A stretch of 64,000 nucleotides of DNA from contig NZ_JAUAMC010000003.1 in the NCBI RefSeq assembly GCF_031010195.1, positions 372,001 through 436,000 of the forward strand. The letters run 5' to 3'. Within the stretch, counting starts at the first letter, position 1. Every line of letters begins with the position of its first letter. Made by a program: the position numbers and the translations under genes. Below are positions 26,791 to 35,223 of this stretch, piece by piece. This DNA comes from Halomonas sp. SpR8. GTDB lineage: Bacteria > Pseudomonadota > Gammaproteobacteria > Pseudomonadales > Halomonadaceae. A model generated the notes under the pieces. The model ran no database searches. It saw nothing but the letters and a program-made list of their open reading frames with translations, and had not been told where the DNA came from.

Positions 26791-27948
26791 TTAAAGGGGG
26801 TCGACCAGGTAATTACGCGACTCCAGTAATTGGCGAACGCTTGCGTAGCTCAGCGGGGCAATCTGCCAACGCCCTTCACAGTTTGACACGACGCCTTTGC
26901 GCTTTAGTGCTAGCCGCGCATTAAGGGCTTCATGGTGTGAAAATGGCAGCACCTGGCCCAGCGAGTCATCATCCAGTCCGCCATGGACTAGCAGTGCATG
27001 CAGCACCAACGTAGCAATATCACCGGTATCGGCGGGAAGCTCGGCATCAGCAAGAGCGTCCACTAACCATAGGTGCTGCTCACTTTCTTCTGAAGGCTCT
27101 CGTAACCGTTCACGCCAGTAGTGCCAGGCAACGCCTATATGGCCACGACAATGGGCGGCTAAACGCTGCAATTCTTTATTATCATAGTTTGACGAGGCTT
27201 CGTTACCTTTAGCTTCTGGATCAGGCAATAGTGCCTTGCCCGTTCGCGTACTATAGACCGACGGGTACTGGCCTTGGCGAGTCGCTATCTCCGCAAAGTA
27301 GCGCGACAGCTGTTCGCCTTCCATCGACTGCAGAGTAAATACTGGCGCGCCGTCAATACCTATCACTTGCTGAAGATAAGCGTAGGTCCAACTATCGCAG
27401 CCAATCACGCCCTGACCTAAGCGGCCACTTAGGGCGCGTTCAAGAAACTCACGAACGCCTTGAAGTCCCTGGGTGTGGCGCAAAAAGTGGCGCTCTAACG
27501 CGGGGACTGCCCAATGGTGCTGATTAGCGCAGCGCTCCACCCACTGGGTATCACCCTCAGCGAGTTCTCTAAGCGTTGGCGGTGGCACACAGGCAGCGAG
27601 ATGCGCTTCTGCCCAGTGGTTAACCACTGCCGCATGGCCACCGTGAGGCGGGGTAATAAAAAAAGTAACCGGCGACTCATGATCTTTAAGCTGATGCGCT
27701 AATGCATGCGCTGCAGGCGACCAATCAATGGGCGGCACCAAGTGCGCTAGCCTAACCTCTGGCAGCGCGCGTAGCTCACCCTCATCTTTCATCTGCTGCT
27801 CGGCGTCTTTTTTACCCACCAACCATATAGACGCCGAGCGAAGCGAGCGTCGCCACTGGCTTGCCTGAGTATGCTCGGGGGTACGAAATTGATCAAGCTC
27901 AACGACCCTCCACAACGGCGAATTGGCTGATGATGACTGCTCCCCCAT
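26791..27948 (-). CDS. Hypothetical protein upstream of MscS, 385 residues
   Basis: No family is recognised. It is soluble, with no signal peptide or clear membrane span. The middle part has alternating strands and helices (VTFFITPPHGGHAAVVNHW, then LGQGVIGCDSWTYAYLQQVI) that look like an NTPase-like or Rossmann-like core, but no Walker A is present. Residues about 300-380 (LVLHALLVHGGLDDDSLGQV, then LNARLALKRKGVVSN and GRWQIAPLSYASVRQLL) resemble a winged-helix fold. AAGGA lies before the ATG. Coupling to MscS suggests a role in osmotic or envelope control (inference). Confidence 0.8.
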   Translation of the reverse strand: MGEQSSSANSPLWRVVELDQFRTPEHTQASQWRRSLRSASIWLVGKKDAEQQMKDEGELRALPEVRLAHLVPPIDWSPAAHALAHQLKDHESPVTFFITPPHGGHAAVVNHWAEAHLAACVPPPTLRELAEGDTQWVERCANQHHWAVPALERHFLRHTQGLQGVREFLERALSGRLGQGVIGCDSWTYAYLQQVIGIDGAPVFTLQSMEGEQLSRYFAEIATRQGQYPSVYSTRTGKALLPDPEAKGNEASSNYDNKELQRLAAHCRGHIGVAWHYWRERLREPSEESEQHLWLVDALADAELPADTGDIATLVLHALLVHGGLDDDSLGQVLPFSHHEALNARLALKRKGVVSNCEGRWQIAPLSYASVRQLLESRNYLVDPL

Positions 27949-28119
27949 GCTTGTATTCCTTAGCTAGCGCGAAACACATACTTTAGCACGGCCCACAACG
28001 CCGCCCCTCCCTAAACCGAACTTATGGGCTAAAGTAAAGTCTTTATAGACAGTAGTTAACGTAACTTAACGGACGTTGATATTTAGCAATAGCGATTGCG
28101 AGCGCTAAAGGAGCAAGCG

Positions 28120-28386
28120 ATGAGTGTTGTCCAGGTTAGTGAAGCAGAGCTGCACGCCAAGCTTGAGAAGTGTATTGCCGGAGAACGGTTGCTGATTGAG
28201 CACGAGGGCAATCGCTTCAGCGCCAGAATTCAGCATGTCGGACTGGTGGGCGTAAAGGTGATACCTGAAACCGAGATTAAAAACAGCCACCGCACGCCAG
28301 GGGATGTCGAAGGGGTTACCGTCCCTTATGACGAGATACTGGAGCTTGAAGTGAAAGGAGTGGTATACAGCCGCTTGCCGGAATAA
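28120..28386 (+). CDS. Hypothetical protein, 88 residues
   Basis: A short soluble protein beginning MSVVQVSEAELHAKLEKCIA and ending with an acidic beta-rich stretch (VPYDEILELEVKGVVYS). It looks like a small beta-barrel or SH3-like fold, but no family is recognised. AAGGAG lies 6 bases before the ATG at 28120, which decides against the in-frame TTG at 28096. It is monocistronic, between the unknown/MscS unit and a Nudix gene. Confidence 0.75.
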   Translation: MSVVQVSEAELHAKLEKCIAGERLLIEHEGNRFSARIQHVGLVGVKVIPETEIKNSHRTPGDVEGVTVPYDEILELEVKGVVYSRLPE

Positions 28387-28431
28387 TTATCACCGGCCGA
28401 TCTTCCCCCCTTATGGTAGTCACGCTTTTTT

Positions 28432-28983
28432 CTACGCAGGCACTTGCAAGCTTTCTGCGAGTGCCTTTGACACACGCTCGAGCACCAGGGTTTCGCGCTG
28501 AATAGAGATACCCATCTTGCTAGGGCGACGCTGAATCACACCACGATTGTGAGCCAATGCATCGTCAAGACTGACCCAAGCAGCGGACATACCGTTGGCG
28601 ACTTCGTAATCCTCAAAGCGCGTATCACCTAGCGTCTGACCAATCTGGCAGCGAAACCAGTGGGACGTTTGATACATCACGTCCCAGTCTTTTTTGAAGG
28701 TGGGCGCATATTCGGTCACATAGCCGAAGTGGGAAACAATTTCGATTTGGTTAGCGCCCGTCTCCTCATGCAGCTCACGGTGCAAGCCCGCCTCTGGACT
28801 TTCACCTGGATCAATGCCGCCACCAGGAAAGCTAAAATCATCGTAGCGTTCGGTGTAGAGCAGTAGGATTTTATCGTCACGGGTGACAATAGCTCGGGCC
28901 GCCTCACGCTTTAAGACCCGTAGCTGCTCGACTTCAAGCGGCTGGGCTAATGATTCATGCACTAAATGGGCTAAACGCTGCAT
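28432..28983 (-). CDS. Nudix hydrolase
   Basis: A 183-residue pyrophosphohydrolase acting on a nucleoside diphosphate linked to another moiety; the substrate is unknown. The full Nudix box GX5EX7REUXEEXGU is present at residues 55-77 (G55, E61, R69-E70, E73-E74, G76). The helical N-terminal part (MQRLAHLVHESLAQPLEVEQ) is an extension seen in some Nudix proteins. A 13-bp tandem duplication lies directly upstream. Confidence 0.92.
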   Translation of the reverse strand: MQRLAHLVHESLAQPLEVEQLRVLKREAARAIVTRDDKILLLYTERYDDFSFPGGGIDPGESPEAGLHRELHEETGANQIEIVSHFGYVTEYAPTFKKDWDVMYQTSHWFRCQIGQTLGDTRFEDYEVANGMSAAWVSLDDALAHNRGVIQRRPSKMGISIQRETLVLERVSKALAESLQVPA

Positions 28984-28992
28984 AGGTACCTT

Positions 28993-29018
28993 GTGTTAGT
29001 TCTTGGTGTTAGTTCTTG
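28993..29018. repeat. 13-bp tandem duplication
   Basis: GTGTTAGTTCTTG occurs twice end to end (28993-29005, 29006-29018), with a partial third copy following. It lies in the leader of the Nudix gene. Confidence 0.85.
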
Positions 29019-29032
29019 CGTTAATTAATGAC

Positions 29033-29072
29033 TAGAAAGAAAAGCGGCCATTCTACCCGAATGGCCGCTTAA
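29033..29072 (-). terminator. Rho-independent terminator of the MDR reductase gene
   Basis: AAGCGGCCATT (29043-29053) pairs perfectly with AATGGCCGCTT (29061-29071), loop of 7. On the minus strand it is followed by TTTCTTTC. It lies 28 bases past the MDR stop. Confidence 0.88.
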
Positions 29073-29099
29073 CGTCAGGCTGCTGATTGCACGACAAGC

Positions 29100-30110
29100 T
29101 TACATGGTCAGGCAAATTTTGCCGAAGTGCTGTCCGGATTCCTGATGGCGGAAAGCGTCGGCGATGTCGGCGAGTGGGAATTCACGATCTATGATCGGAT
29201 GCATGTCGAAGGTTTCCAGCGCGCGGATCATCTCGATCTGATGGCGACGGCTGCCCACAATCAAACCTTTTAAGCTCGCCTGTTTAGCCATTAGCTTAGC
29301 CGTTGGCACTTCACCTTCACGGCCGGTGAGGATACCAATCAACGCGATATGCCCACCGATTTTCACCGCATCGATGGACTGCGGCAACGTGCCAGAACCG
29401 CCTACTTCAACAACGTGATCAACGCCTTCGCCGTTGGTCAGCTCTTTTACCCGCTTACCCCAATCAGGCGTCTCTTTGTAGTTGATGGTGTGCTCGGCGC
29501 CCATCTCGCGCAGCCGCGCCAGTTTTTCGTTCGACGATGAAGTCGCGATCACCCGTGCGCCCATCAGGTGGGCAAACTGCAGGGCAAAAACCGATACCCC
29601 ACCGGTGCCCAACACCAGCACGCTATCGCCTGCCTTGATACCGCCATCGACGACAAGCGCGCGCCAAGCGGTTAAGCCAGCGGTGGTTAACGTAGCGGAC
29701 TCTGCGTGGCTATAGCCTTTGGGCTGATGGGTAAACCACTCGAAAGGACGAACCACCTGTTCACGGGCATAGCCATCCACGCCGTCACCGGGGGTAGTGC
29801 GAAAATCACCGACTCTTGCCGGGCCTTCCAGCCAGTGCGGGAAGAAGGTTGAGACCACGTGGTCGCCAACGGCGAACTCGCTGACACCTTCACCGACCGC
29901 TTCAACCACCCCCGCGCCGTCCGACATGGGAATACGGTTTTGCTCTGTTGGGATCATCCCAGCAACCACGGCGTAGTCGTGGAAATTCAAGGAACTGGCA
30001 TGCAGGCGTACTTTAATTTCGCCAGGGCCAGGCTCGCCTGGGGCCGCTAGTTCAACGACCTCTAGCTTGTCTAAACCGCCGGGCTCTCGCAGCTGAATGG
30101 CTTGCATCAC
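29100..30110 (-). CDS. MDR-family alcohol dehydrogenase / quinone oxidoreductase-like
   Basis: A 336-residue NAD(P)H-dependent reductase of the medium-chain dehydrogenase superfamily. The GroES-like part begins LREPGGLDKLEVVELAAPGE and contains SSLNFHDYAVVAG, where the catalytic Zn-binding cysteine of true alcohol dehydrogenases is missing. The Rossmann part has VLVLGTGGVSVFALQFA. Lack of zinc ligands points to a quinone-oxidoreductase-like or enoyl reductase activity. It has its own terminator and is followed by the Nudix gene on the same strand. Confidence 0.9.
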   Translation of the reverse strand: MMQAIQLREPGGLDKLEVVELAAPGEPGPGEIKVRLHASSLNFHDYAVVAGMIPTEQNRIPMSDGAGVVEAVGEGVSEFAVGDHVVSTFFPHWLEGPARVGDFRTTPGDGVDGYAREQVVRPFEWFTHQPKGYSHAESATLTTAGLTAWRALVVDGGIKAGDSVLVLGTGGVSVFALQFAHLMGARVIATSSSNEKLARLREMGAEHTINYKETPDWGKRVKELTNGEGVDHVVEVGGSGTLPQSIDAVKIGGHIALIGILTGREGEVPTAKLMAKQASLKGLIVGSRRHQIEMIRALETFDMHPIIDREFPLADIADAFRHQESGQHFGKICLTM

Positions 30111-30151
30111 TACCTCCTATTAAACGTATGTCGTTAAAAACGACTGGTCTA

Positions 30152-32047
30152 TTATGAGATGAGGGTATTATCTTCGAGATCAAGGTCGTGACCTAAAAAT
30201 CCTCCTGACTGCCGCTGCCATAGGCTGGCATAAATGCCGTTATGTGCAAGCAACTCCTGATGCGTGCCGCTTTCCACCATGCGCCCCTCATCCACCACAA
30301 TCAGCCGGTCGAGCATAGCAATGGTCGAAAGACGATGGGCAATGGCGATGACCGTTTTGCCTTCCATCAGTGTATCCAGCTGTTCTTGGATAGCCGCTTC
30401 GACTTCGGAGTCAAGTGCCGAGGTCGCCTCATCCAAGACCAGAATCGGCGCATTTTTGAGCAGCACACGGGCAATGGCGATCCGCTGGCGCTGCCCGCCT
30501 GACAGCTTAACGCCACGCTCACCTACATGAGCATCCAAGCCACGACGCCCTTTCGGGTCGACCAAATCATTGATAAAGGTATCCGCATGGGCGAGGCACA
30601 CCGCACTCCAGACGTCCTCGTCACTGGCATGGGGGCTGCCGTAACGGATATTGTCGCGTAGCGAGCGGTGCAGCAGCGAAGTGTCCTGGGTGACCATCCC
30701 TATTTGATGGCGCAGGGACGTTTGCGTCACTTCGGCAATATTCTGCCCATCAATCAAAATCCGCCCGTCTTGCAAGTCATAAAAACGTAGCAGCAGATTG
30801 GCCAGGGTGGATTTACCTGCGCCGGAACGGCCTATCAAACCGATCTTCTCGCCGGGCTTAATAGTCAGGCTTAGCCCATCAAAGACGTTTTTACTCTCGC
30901 CTTTCGCCTGCTCGTATTGAAAGCGCAGCGCGTCAAACACAATTTCGCCGTTGGGAACCTGAAGCGCTTTAGCATTAGGCGCATCGTTGATCGTTGGCTT
31001 CTGGGCGATGGTATTCATACCATCTTGAACGGTACCAATATTCTCAAATAGCCCAGCGACTTCCCACAAAATCCAGTCGGACATAAAGCGAATACGCATA
31101 ACCAGCGCAATCGCAATCGCCAGCACGCCCAGGGAGATCGCTTCGGTGTACCAGGCGCTGATGGCCATCGCCGCCGTGCCCACTAGGAGAAAGGTATTTA
31201 ACAGCGTCAAACCTACGCTCATGATGGTCACCAAACGCATCTGGCGGTGGACAGTCACCATAAAGCCTTCCATGGCGTCCTTGGCATAATGCTGCTCCCG
31301 CTCAGTATCGGCAAACAGCTTGATGGTTTGGATATTGCTATAGCTGTCCACCACGCGGCCGGTCATCTGGGCACGGGCATCCGCCTGAGCCATAGAGACA
31401 TCGCGCAGACGCGGTACGAAGAAACGCATGATCGCCAGATAGCCTACTAACCAGAGCCCCAGCGGGATCAGCAGCAACAGATCCGCCCGGCCCAACAGAT
31501 AAGCCGCGCCAGTGAAGTAGACGATGGCGTAAACCAGCAGATCCATCACCTTGGTGACGGTTTCGCGAATCGCCAGCGCCGTTTGCATGACCTTTTGCGA
31601 CACTCGCCCGGCAAACTCGTCCTGATAAAATGCCAGGCTCTGGCTAAGCATATGGCGGTGGGACAGCCAGCGGCCGATCATTGGGTAGTTACCGAAAATA
31701 CTCTGATGGGTAACCAACGACTGCAGTAGCACCAACAGTGGCAGCCCGACCAGCAGCAACAGCCCAAGACCTGCTAGCCATAAGCCGTTTTCAGCCCAAA
31801 AGCCTGCCCGCTCAACGTTGCCCAGCCAGTCCACTAACTGACCCATGTAACTGAAGAAAACCACTTCCGCCGCCGATACCAGCGCCGTGAACAGCGTCAT
31901 TAGCAGCAATAGCGGCAGCATCGGACGGGAAAAGTGGACAATAAACGGCATCAAGCCATTGGGCGGCGTTTTAACTTCGCCTTCCGGATAGGGGTTAACC
32001 CGCGTTTCGAAGTAACGAAATAACGGCTGTAAAACACGCGATAGCAT
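30152..32047 (-). CDS. ABC exporter, fused membrane and ATP-binding domains
   Basis: A 631-residue half-transporter of the MsbA/multidrug type that would work as a homodimer. Residues about 45-350 carry six membrane segments. The nucleotide-binding domain follows with Walker A GLIGRSGAGKST, signature LSGGQRQRIAIAR and Walker B ILVLDEATSALD. Substrate unknown: lipid, peptide or drug export are all possible. GGAA precedes the ATG. The nearby AbrB-type gene is on the same strand upstream, 90 bp away. Confidence 0.94.
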   Translation of the reverse strand: MLSRVLQPLFRYFETRVNPYPEGEVKTPPNGLMPFIVHFSRPMLPLLLLMTLFTALVSAAEVVFFSYMGQLVDWLGNVERAGFWAENGLWLAGLGLLLLVGLPLLVLLQSLVTHQSIFGNYPMIGRWLSHRHMLSQSLAFYQDEFAGRVSQKVMQTALAIRETVTKVMDLLVYAIVYFTGAAYLLGRADLLLLIPLGLWLVGYLAIMRFFVPRLRDVSMAQADARAQMTGRVVDSYSNIQTIKLFADTEREQHYAKDAMEGFMVTVHRQMRLVTIMSVGLTLLNTFLLVGTAAMAISAWYTEAISLGVLAIAIALVMRIRFMSDWILWEVAGLFENIGTVQDGMNTIAQKPTINDAPNAKALQVPNGEIVFDALRFQYEQAKGESKNVFDGLSLTIKPGEKIGLIGRSGAGKSTLANLLLRFYDLQDGRILIDGQNIAEVTQTSLRHQIGMVTQDTSLLHRSLRDNIRYGSPHASDEDVWSAVCLAHADTFINDLVDPKGRRGLDAHVGERGVKLSGGQRQRIAIARVLLKNAPILVLDEATSALDSEVEAAIQEQLDTLMEGKTVIAIAHRLSTIAMLDRLIVVDEGRMVESGTHQELLAHNGIYASLWQRQSGGFLGHDLDLEDNTLIS

Positions 32048-32119
32048 GAGAGTTCCTTACGTTACTGGCGTTGGTATTGACGGTCTTTACTTTGTTATGC
32101 GTGAGTGTGGAGAGTGTAG

Positions 32120-32141
32120 ATGTCATTAAAATGTCATTAAG
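32120..32141. repeat. 11-bp tandem duplication at the 3' end of the AbrB-type gene
   Basis: ATGTCATTAAA (32120-32130) and ATGTCATTAAG (32131-32141) differ at the last base. The stop codon of the minus-strand gene lies within the second copy. Confidence 0.75.
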
Positions 32142-33177
32142 AGTTAGAGTGGCGCAGCAGCCAACGCGCCCAGAACGGTGCAATAATCATCAGCGTGACC
32201 ATGCGCAGCAGGTGGTGGAAGGCAACAAACACCGGATCGATATTGAGCGCGACGGCCAAAATAGCCATTTCGCCAATCCCCCCAGGCGCCAATGCCAGTA
32301 GCGCCACATCACGCCCTATCCCCAGTAGTTGATGAATCAGCTCGGCAAATAGCGCCAGTACCAGCAGCGCTAACAGTGTCGCCACGCCAGACTGCCATAA
32401 ATAGCGCCCCAGCAGCTTGCGCGTCATGCCCTGAAAGCGCGAACCGATAGCACTGCCCAGCACCCATAACATCAAATTCATGCCCCACTCCGGCAGGGCA
32501 AGGCTAGCAATATCAACACCGGATAATAGAGCAGCGACTAGCAGCGGTGCCAGCAGCGCGGGGCTGGGAATTCGCAACCAGCGGCCGAGCGGTAATAGCA
32601 GTGGGATCAACAGCAGCATCCAGCCATGTTCCAGGCCACTGTGCACAGGGCCAACACCTTCGCCGCCCCCCTCATAGGCCCAAAATAGCGGCGGTAAAAA
32701 AAGAATCACTAAAATGATGCGCAGTGACTGCGCCACCGCAATACGCTGCGGGTCGCCACCGCACTTCTCGCCTAGCAGGATCATCGCCGTCATCGCGCCA
32801 GGCGAGGCGCCGAACCAGGCGCTAACCGGGTCAAACCCGCAACGCCGATACCAGGCAGCGGCCACGGCGGTGGAAGCGGCCACCCCCAACAGCAGTAGCG
32901 CGGCGGAAACAGGCCAATCCACGACGCGGTGCGCCAACTGCGGCGTCACTTGGCTACCCAGCACCAGACCCATTACCGCTAAAAACATATTACGCAGCGG
33001 CTCGGGCACCGAGACCTTAACGCCTTGCGAGGAGGCCAGCAGGTTAGCAATCAGTGGACCCAACATCCAGGCAAGGGGCAAACCGGTCAGTTGAAACAGC
33101 GTACCGCCCACGGCGCCTAGACCCAGCGAAATCGCAAGCGACCTTAAACTCTCTGCACTGCAACGGTAGCCCTTCAA
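32137..33177 (-). CDS. AbrB-family membrane protein (putative ammonia monooxygenase family)
   Basis: A 346-residue polytopic protein with about ten membrane segments in two related halves. GAVGGTLFQLTGLPLAWMLGPLIANL and GASPGAMTAMILLGEKCGGDPQ are typical of the COG3180/AbrB group; the database name 'ammonia monooxygenase' is historical and no such activity is implied. The gene starts with TTG at 33177, just after GGGAGGGGAG, a strong ribosome-binding site; no ATG fits. Function is probably transport or membrane regulation (inference). Confidence 0.88.
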   Translation of the reverse strand: MKGYRCSAESLRSLAISLGLGAVGGTLFQLTGLPLAWMLGPLIANLLASSQGVKVSVPEPLRNMFLAVMGLVLGSQVTPQLAHRVVDWPVSAALLLLGVAASTAVAAAWYRRCGFDPVSAWFGASPGAMTAMILLGEKCGGDPQRIAVAQSLRIILVILFLPPLFWAYEGGGEGVGPVHSGLEHGWMLLLIPLLLPLGRWLRIPSPALLAPLLVAALLSGVDIASLALPEWGMNLMLWVLGSAIGSRFQGMTRKLLGRYLWQSGVATLLALLVLALFAELIHQLLGIGRDVALLALAPGGIGEMAILAVALNIDPVFVAFHHLLRMVTLMIIAPFWARWLLRHSNS

Positions 33178-33351
33178 ACTCCCCTCCCATGATCAACCTC
33201 TGGCTAAGCGCCAGGATACTTATCCTGCTAAGCGTCATGGTCAGTCTATCACTATTAGTCGTCGGTCAGGGATGACGTCGCGCGCTCTCCAAGCGAAGCT
33301 CCTTGATTAAAAATATTTGTTTCGACGTCTGCATCTACTGTCCAGCCAGCG

Positions 33352-33357
33352 TATAAT
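33352..33357 (+). promoter_or_regulatory. -10 box of ribH
   Basis: TATAAT lies 24 bases before the riboswitch core, so transcription would start near 33364. No good -35 hexamer is visible at the usual spacing. Confidence 0.5.
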
Positions 33358-33380
33358 ACCCCTCGCCATTAATGGCGAAC

Positions 33381-33538
33381 TTTCTCAGGGCGGGGTGCAA
33401 GTCCCCACCGGTGGTGATGCCGCAGTCGATGCGGACAAGCCCACGAGCGCTCAACCACTGGATAAAACTGGATGGTTGAGGACAGCAGATTCGGTGAGAT
33501 CCCGAAGCCGACGGTAATAGTCCGGATAAAAGAGAAGG
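33381..33538 (+). ncRNA. FMN riboswitch (RFN element)
   Basis: The conserved aptamer blocks are all present in order: TCTCAGGGCGGGGTGCAAGT, CCCCACCGGTGGTGATGC, the variable stem with GCCCACGAGCGC, GACAGCAGATTCGGTGAGAT, CCGAAGCCGACGGT, ATAGTCCGGATAAAAGAGA. It precedes ribH by about 100 bases and would shut it off when FMN is plentiful. Confidence 0.97.
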
Positions 33539-33552
33539 TTTCCTAGAGATAT

Positions 33553-33581
33553 TACCCGTAGCGTTCTAACGCATACGGGTA
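33553..33581 (+). promoter_or_regulatory. Expression-platform hairpin downstream of the FMN riboswitch
   Basis: TACCCGTAGCGTT pairs with AACGCATACGGGTA through a 13-bp stem with one bulged A and a two-base CT between the arms. No T-run follows, so it may act in translational control of ribH rather than as a terminator. Confidence 0.6.
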
Positions 33582-33638
33582 CTGTGCTATTGGATGCCTC
33601 ATGCCCTGGTTCTGGTAAACAATCCCTATAGGATGACC

Positions 33639-34115
33639 ATGAATCAGACCCAACACTCTTCACCCGTTCGCGTTGCCTTTATCGAAGCATCTTGGCATCA
33701 CGATATTGTCACTCAAGCCAGAGAAGCATTTATTGCTCAACTTACCAGCGAGCATGTCTTTTCTGCTGATCAAGTCGAGATATTCCAAGTCGCAGGGGCT
33801 TACGAAATCCCGCTTCAGGCTAAACTACTCGCCAAAACGGGCCGTTACAGCGCCATCGTGGGAGCCGGCTTCGTCATTGATGGGGGCATCTATCGGCACG
33901 AGTTCGTTGCCCAAGCGGTCATTGAAGGCATGATGCAAGCGCAACTGGAAACCGAAATCCCCATTCTTTCGGTTGTGCTGACGCCTCACCATTTTCATGA
34001 ACACAGCACGCACCATGCGTTTTTCCATGACCATTTCCGCGCCAAAGGCAAGGAAGCCGCCGAAGCGCTGGTCATGACCCTGGAAAACCATAAAAGGATT
34101 CAAGGGCTAAGATAG
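33639..34115 (+). CDS. ribH: 6,7-dimethyl-8-ribityllumazine synthase, RibH2 type
   Basis: Condenses 5-amino-6-ribitylaminouracil with 3,4-dihydroxybutanone 4-phosphate, the penultimate riboflavin step. The 158-residue protein starts MNQTQHSSPVRVAFIEASWH at the ATG 33639, with AGGATGACC before it. GAYEIPLQAKLLAKTGRY and GFVIDGGIYRHEFVAQAVI match Brucella/Mesorhizobium RibH2 rather than the common RibH (GAFEIP, TxHxD). LTPHHFHE follows. RibH2 enzymes form decamers and are often FMN-riboswitch controlled paralogues; a second, ordinary ribH probably lies elsewhere. Confidence 0.95.
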   Translation: MNQTQHSSPVRVAFIEASWHHDIVTQAREAFIAQLTSEHVFSADQVEIFQVAGAYEIPLQAKLLAKTGRYSAIVGAGFVIDGGIYRHEFVAQAVIEGMMQAQLETEIPILSVVLTPHHFHEHSTHHAFFHDHFRAKGKEAAEALVMTLENHKRIQGLR

Positions 34116-34234
34116 GCCACTGCCAACCCTTTGGATACGCTTAGGTAACAGGCAGTCTGAGGATTGGTCGTTGCCTAAGCTTTTTCAAAAGTGTTTCTAA
34201 ATCTGCATTATTACGTAATAGTAAAATCGTTTGC

Positions 34235-35146
34235 TTACTCAGAATGCTCCTGGGCACTCCACATCAACCTATCAACCTCCTCAGCCACTGGAATGCTACT
34301 GGCAGCACCAAGTTTTTGAACCGCCAGGGCAGCCGCTGCTGTTGCCCGTTGCAAGCACTGTGAGGGCGTTAGGCCAGCTTGCCTAGCGGCGAGGAAGTAA
34401 CCCACAAAGGTATCGCCTGCAGCCGTTGTATCAATGGCCTTTACTTTTAACGCCTCTTGGAAAAGGGTTTCGCTGCTACGCTGATACCAAGCGCCCTCGC
34501 TACCTAGGGTAAGCACTACTTCGACATCGCCAAGGGCTTCTTTACAGCGCCTTAGCAAATCTGCAGCGCTCGACGCTACCGGCATATCTAATAAAGCGGC
34601 GGCCTCTGTCCGGTTAAAAAAAAGCAGTTCACACTGGTCTAAAGGCAGTGATGATACCTTCGAGGTCATTGGAGCAGGGTTAAATACCACTTTACAACCA
34701 TGGTTCACGGCCAGTGGAATAAGCTGATCAAGCCCATTACATTCGTTCTGAATAAGTATTGTGTCGCCAGGCGAGGTTTGCGCAATCAGTGCCGCGATTC
34801 TCTCCTGCGTAAAACCATGATTGGCGCCAGCGAATAAAAGAATAGCGTTTTCACCACTTGAATCAATTTGAATAATCGCATGTCCACTTGGTTCTGTGGT
34901 CAACTCGATATCTTTCACGCCAACACCCGCAAACTCAAGTTCATGGGCCACCCAGGCATCTAACGATGAAACTCGACCCCAGTGACTCACTGCTCCCTTG
35001 GCGCGCGCTATTGCCAAGGATTGATTGACGCCTTTTCCACCCAAACCAATATTATAATCATTGCTTTCCAGCGTTTCGCCAGGACGAACAAAGTAGGGAA
35101 CTTGATAAGTATGATCAATATTGATGGAACCAAAATTAAATATCAT
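34235..35146 (-). CDS. PfkB-family carbohydrate kinase (ribokinase-like)
   Basis: Phosphorylates a sugar with ATP. The 303-residue protein begins MIFNFGSINIDHTYQVPYFV; GGKGVNQSLAIARAKG is the PfkB signature 1 and AIDTTAAGDTFVGYFLAARQ is signature 2 with the catalytic Asp. This looks like a ribokinase, but the neighbours suggest a polyol or ketose as substrate. The second ATG (35146) is favoured because GAGAG lies 7 bases before it. A T-rich terminator hairpin stands just upstream, so expression may depend on read-through from the transporter operon. Confidence 0.92.
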   Translation of the reverse strand: MIFNFGSINIDHTYQVPYFVRPGETLESNDYNIGLGGKGVNQSLAIARAKGAVSHWGRVSSLDAWVAHELEFAGVGVKDIELTTEPSGHAIIQIDSSGENAILLFAGANHGFTQERIAALIAQTSPGDTILIQNECNGLDQLIPLAVNHGCKVVFNPAPMTSKVSSLPLDQCELLFFNRTEAAALLDMPVASSAADLLRRCKEALGDVEVVLTLGSEGAWYQRSSETLFQEALKVKAIDTTAAGDTFVGYFLAARQAGLTPSQCLQRATAAAALAVQKLGAASSIPVAEEVDRLMWSAQEHSE

Positions 35147-35164
35147 TGGCATACTCTCTTATTT

Positions 35165-35195
35165 AAAAAAACCAGCCAACTTGAAAGCTGGCTGG
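35165..35195 (-). terminator. Rho-independent terminator between SBP and kinase genes
   Basis: On the minus strand, CCAGCCAGC (complement of 35187-35195) pairs with the complement of 35172-35180 with one mismatch, loop of 6, then seven T (35171-35165). The kinase ribosome-binding site follows directly, so the hairpin would act as an attenuator of kinase expression. Confidence 0.85.
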
Positions 35196-35223
35196 CTTCT
35201 CAGCAAGGTTATCTAATACTTGC

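Noticed and set aside
29100..30110. Calling the MDR protein a zinc alcohol dehydrogenase
   Set aside because: The zinc-ligand Cys and structural cysteines are missing, unlike eltD.
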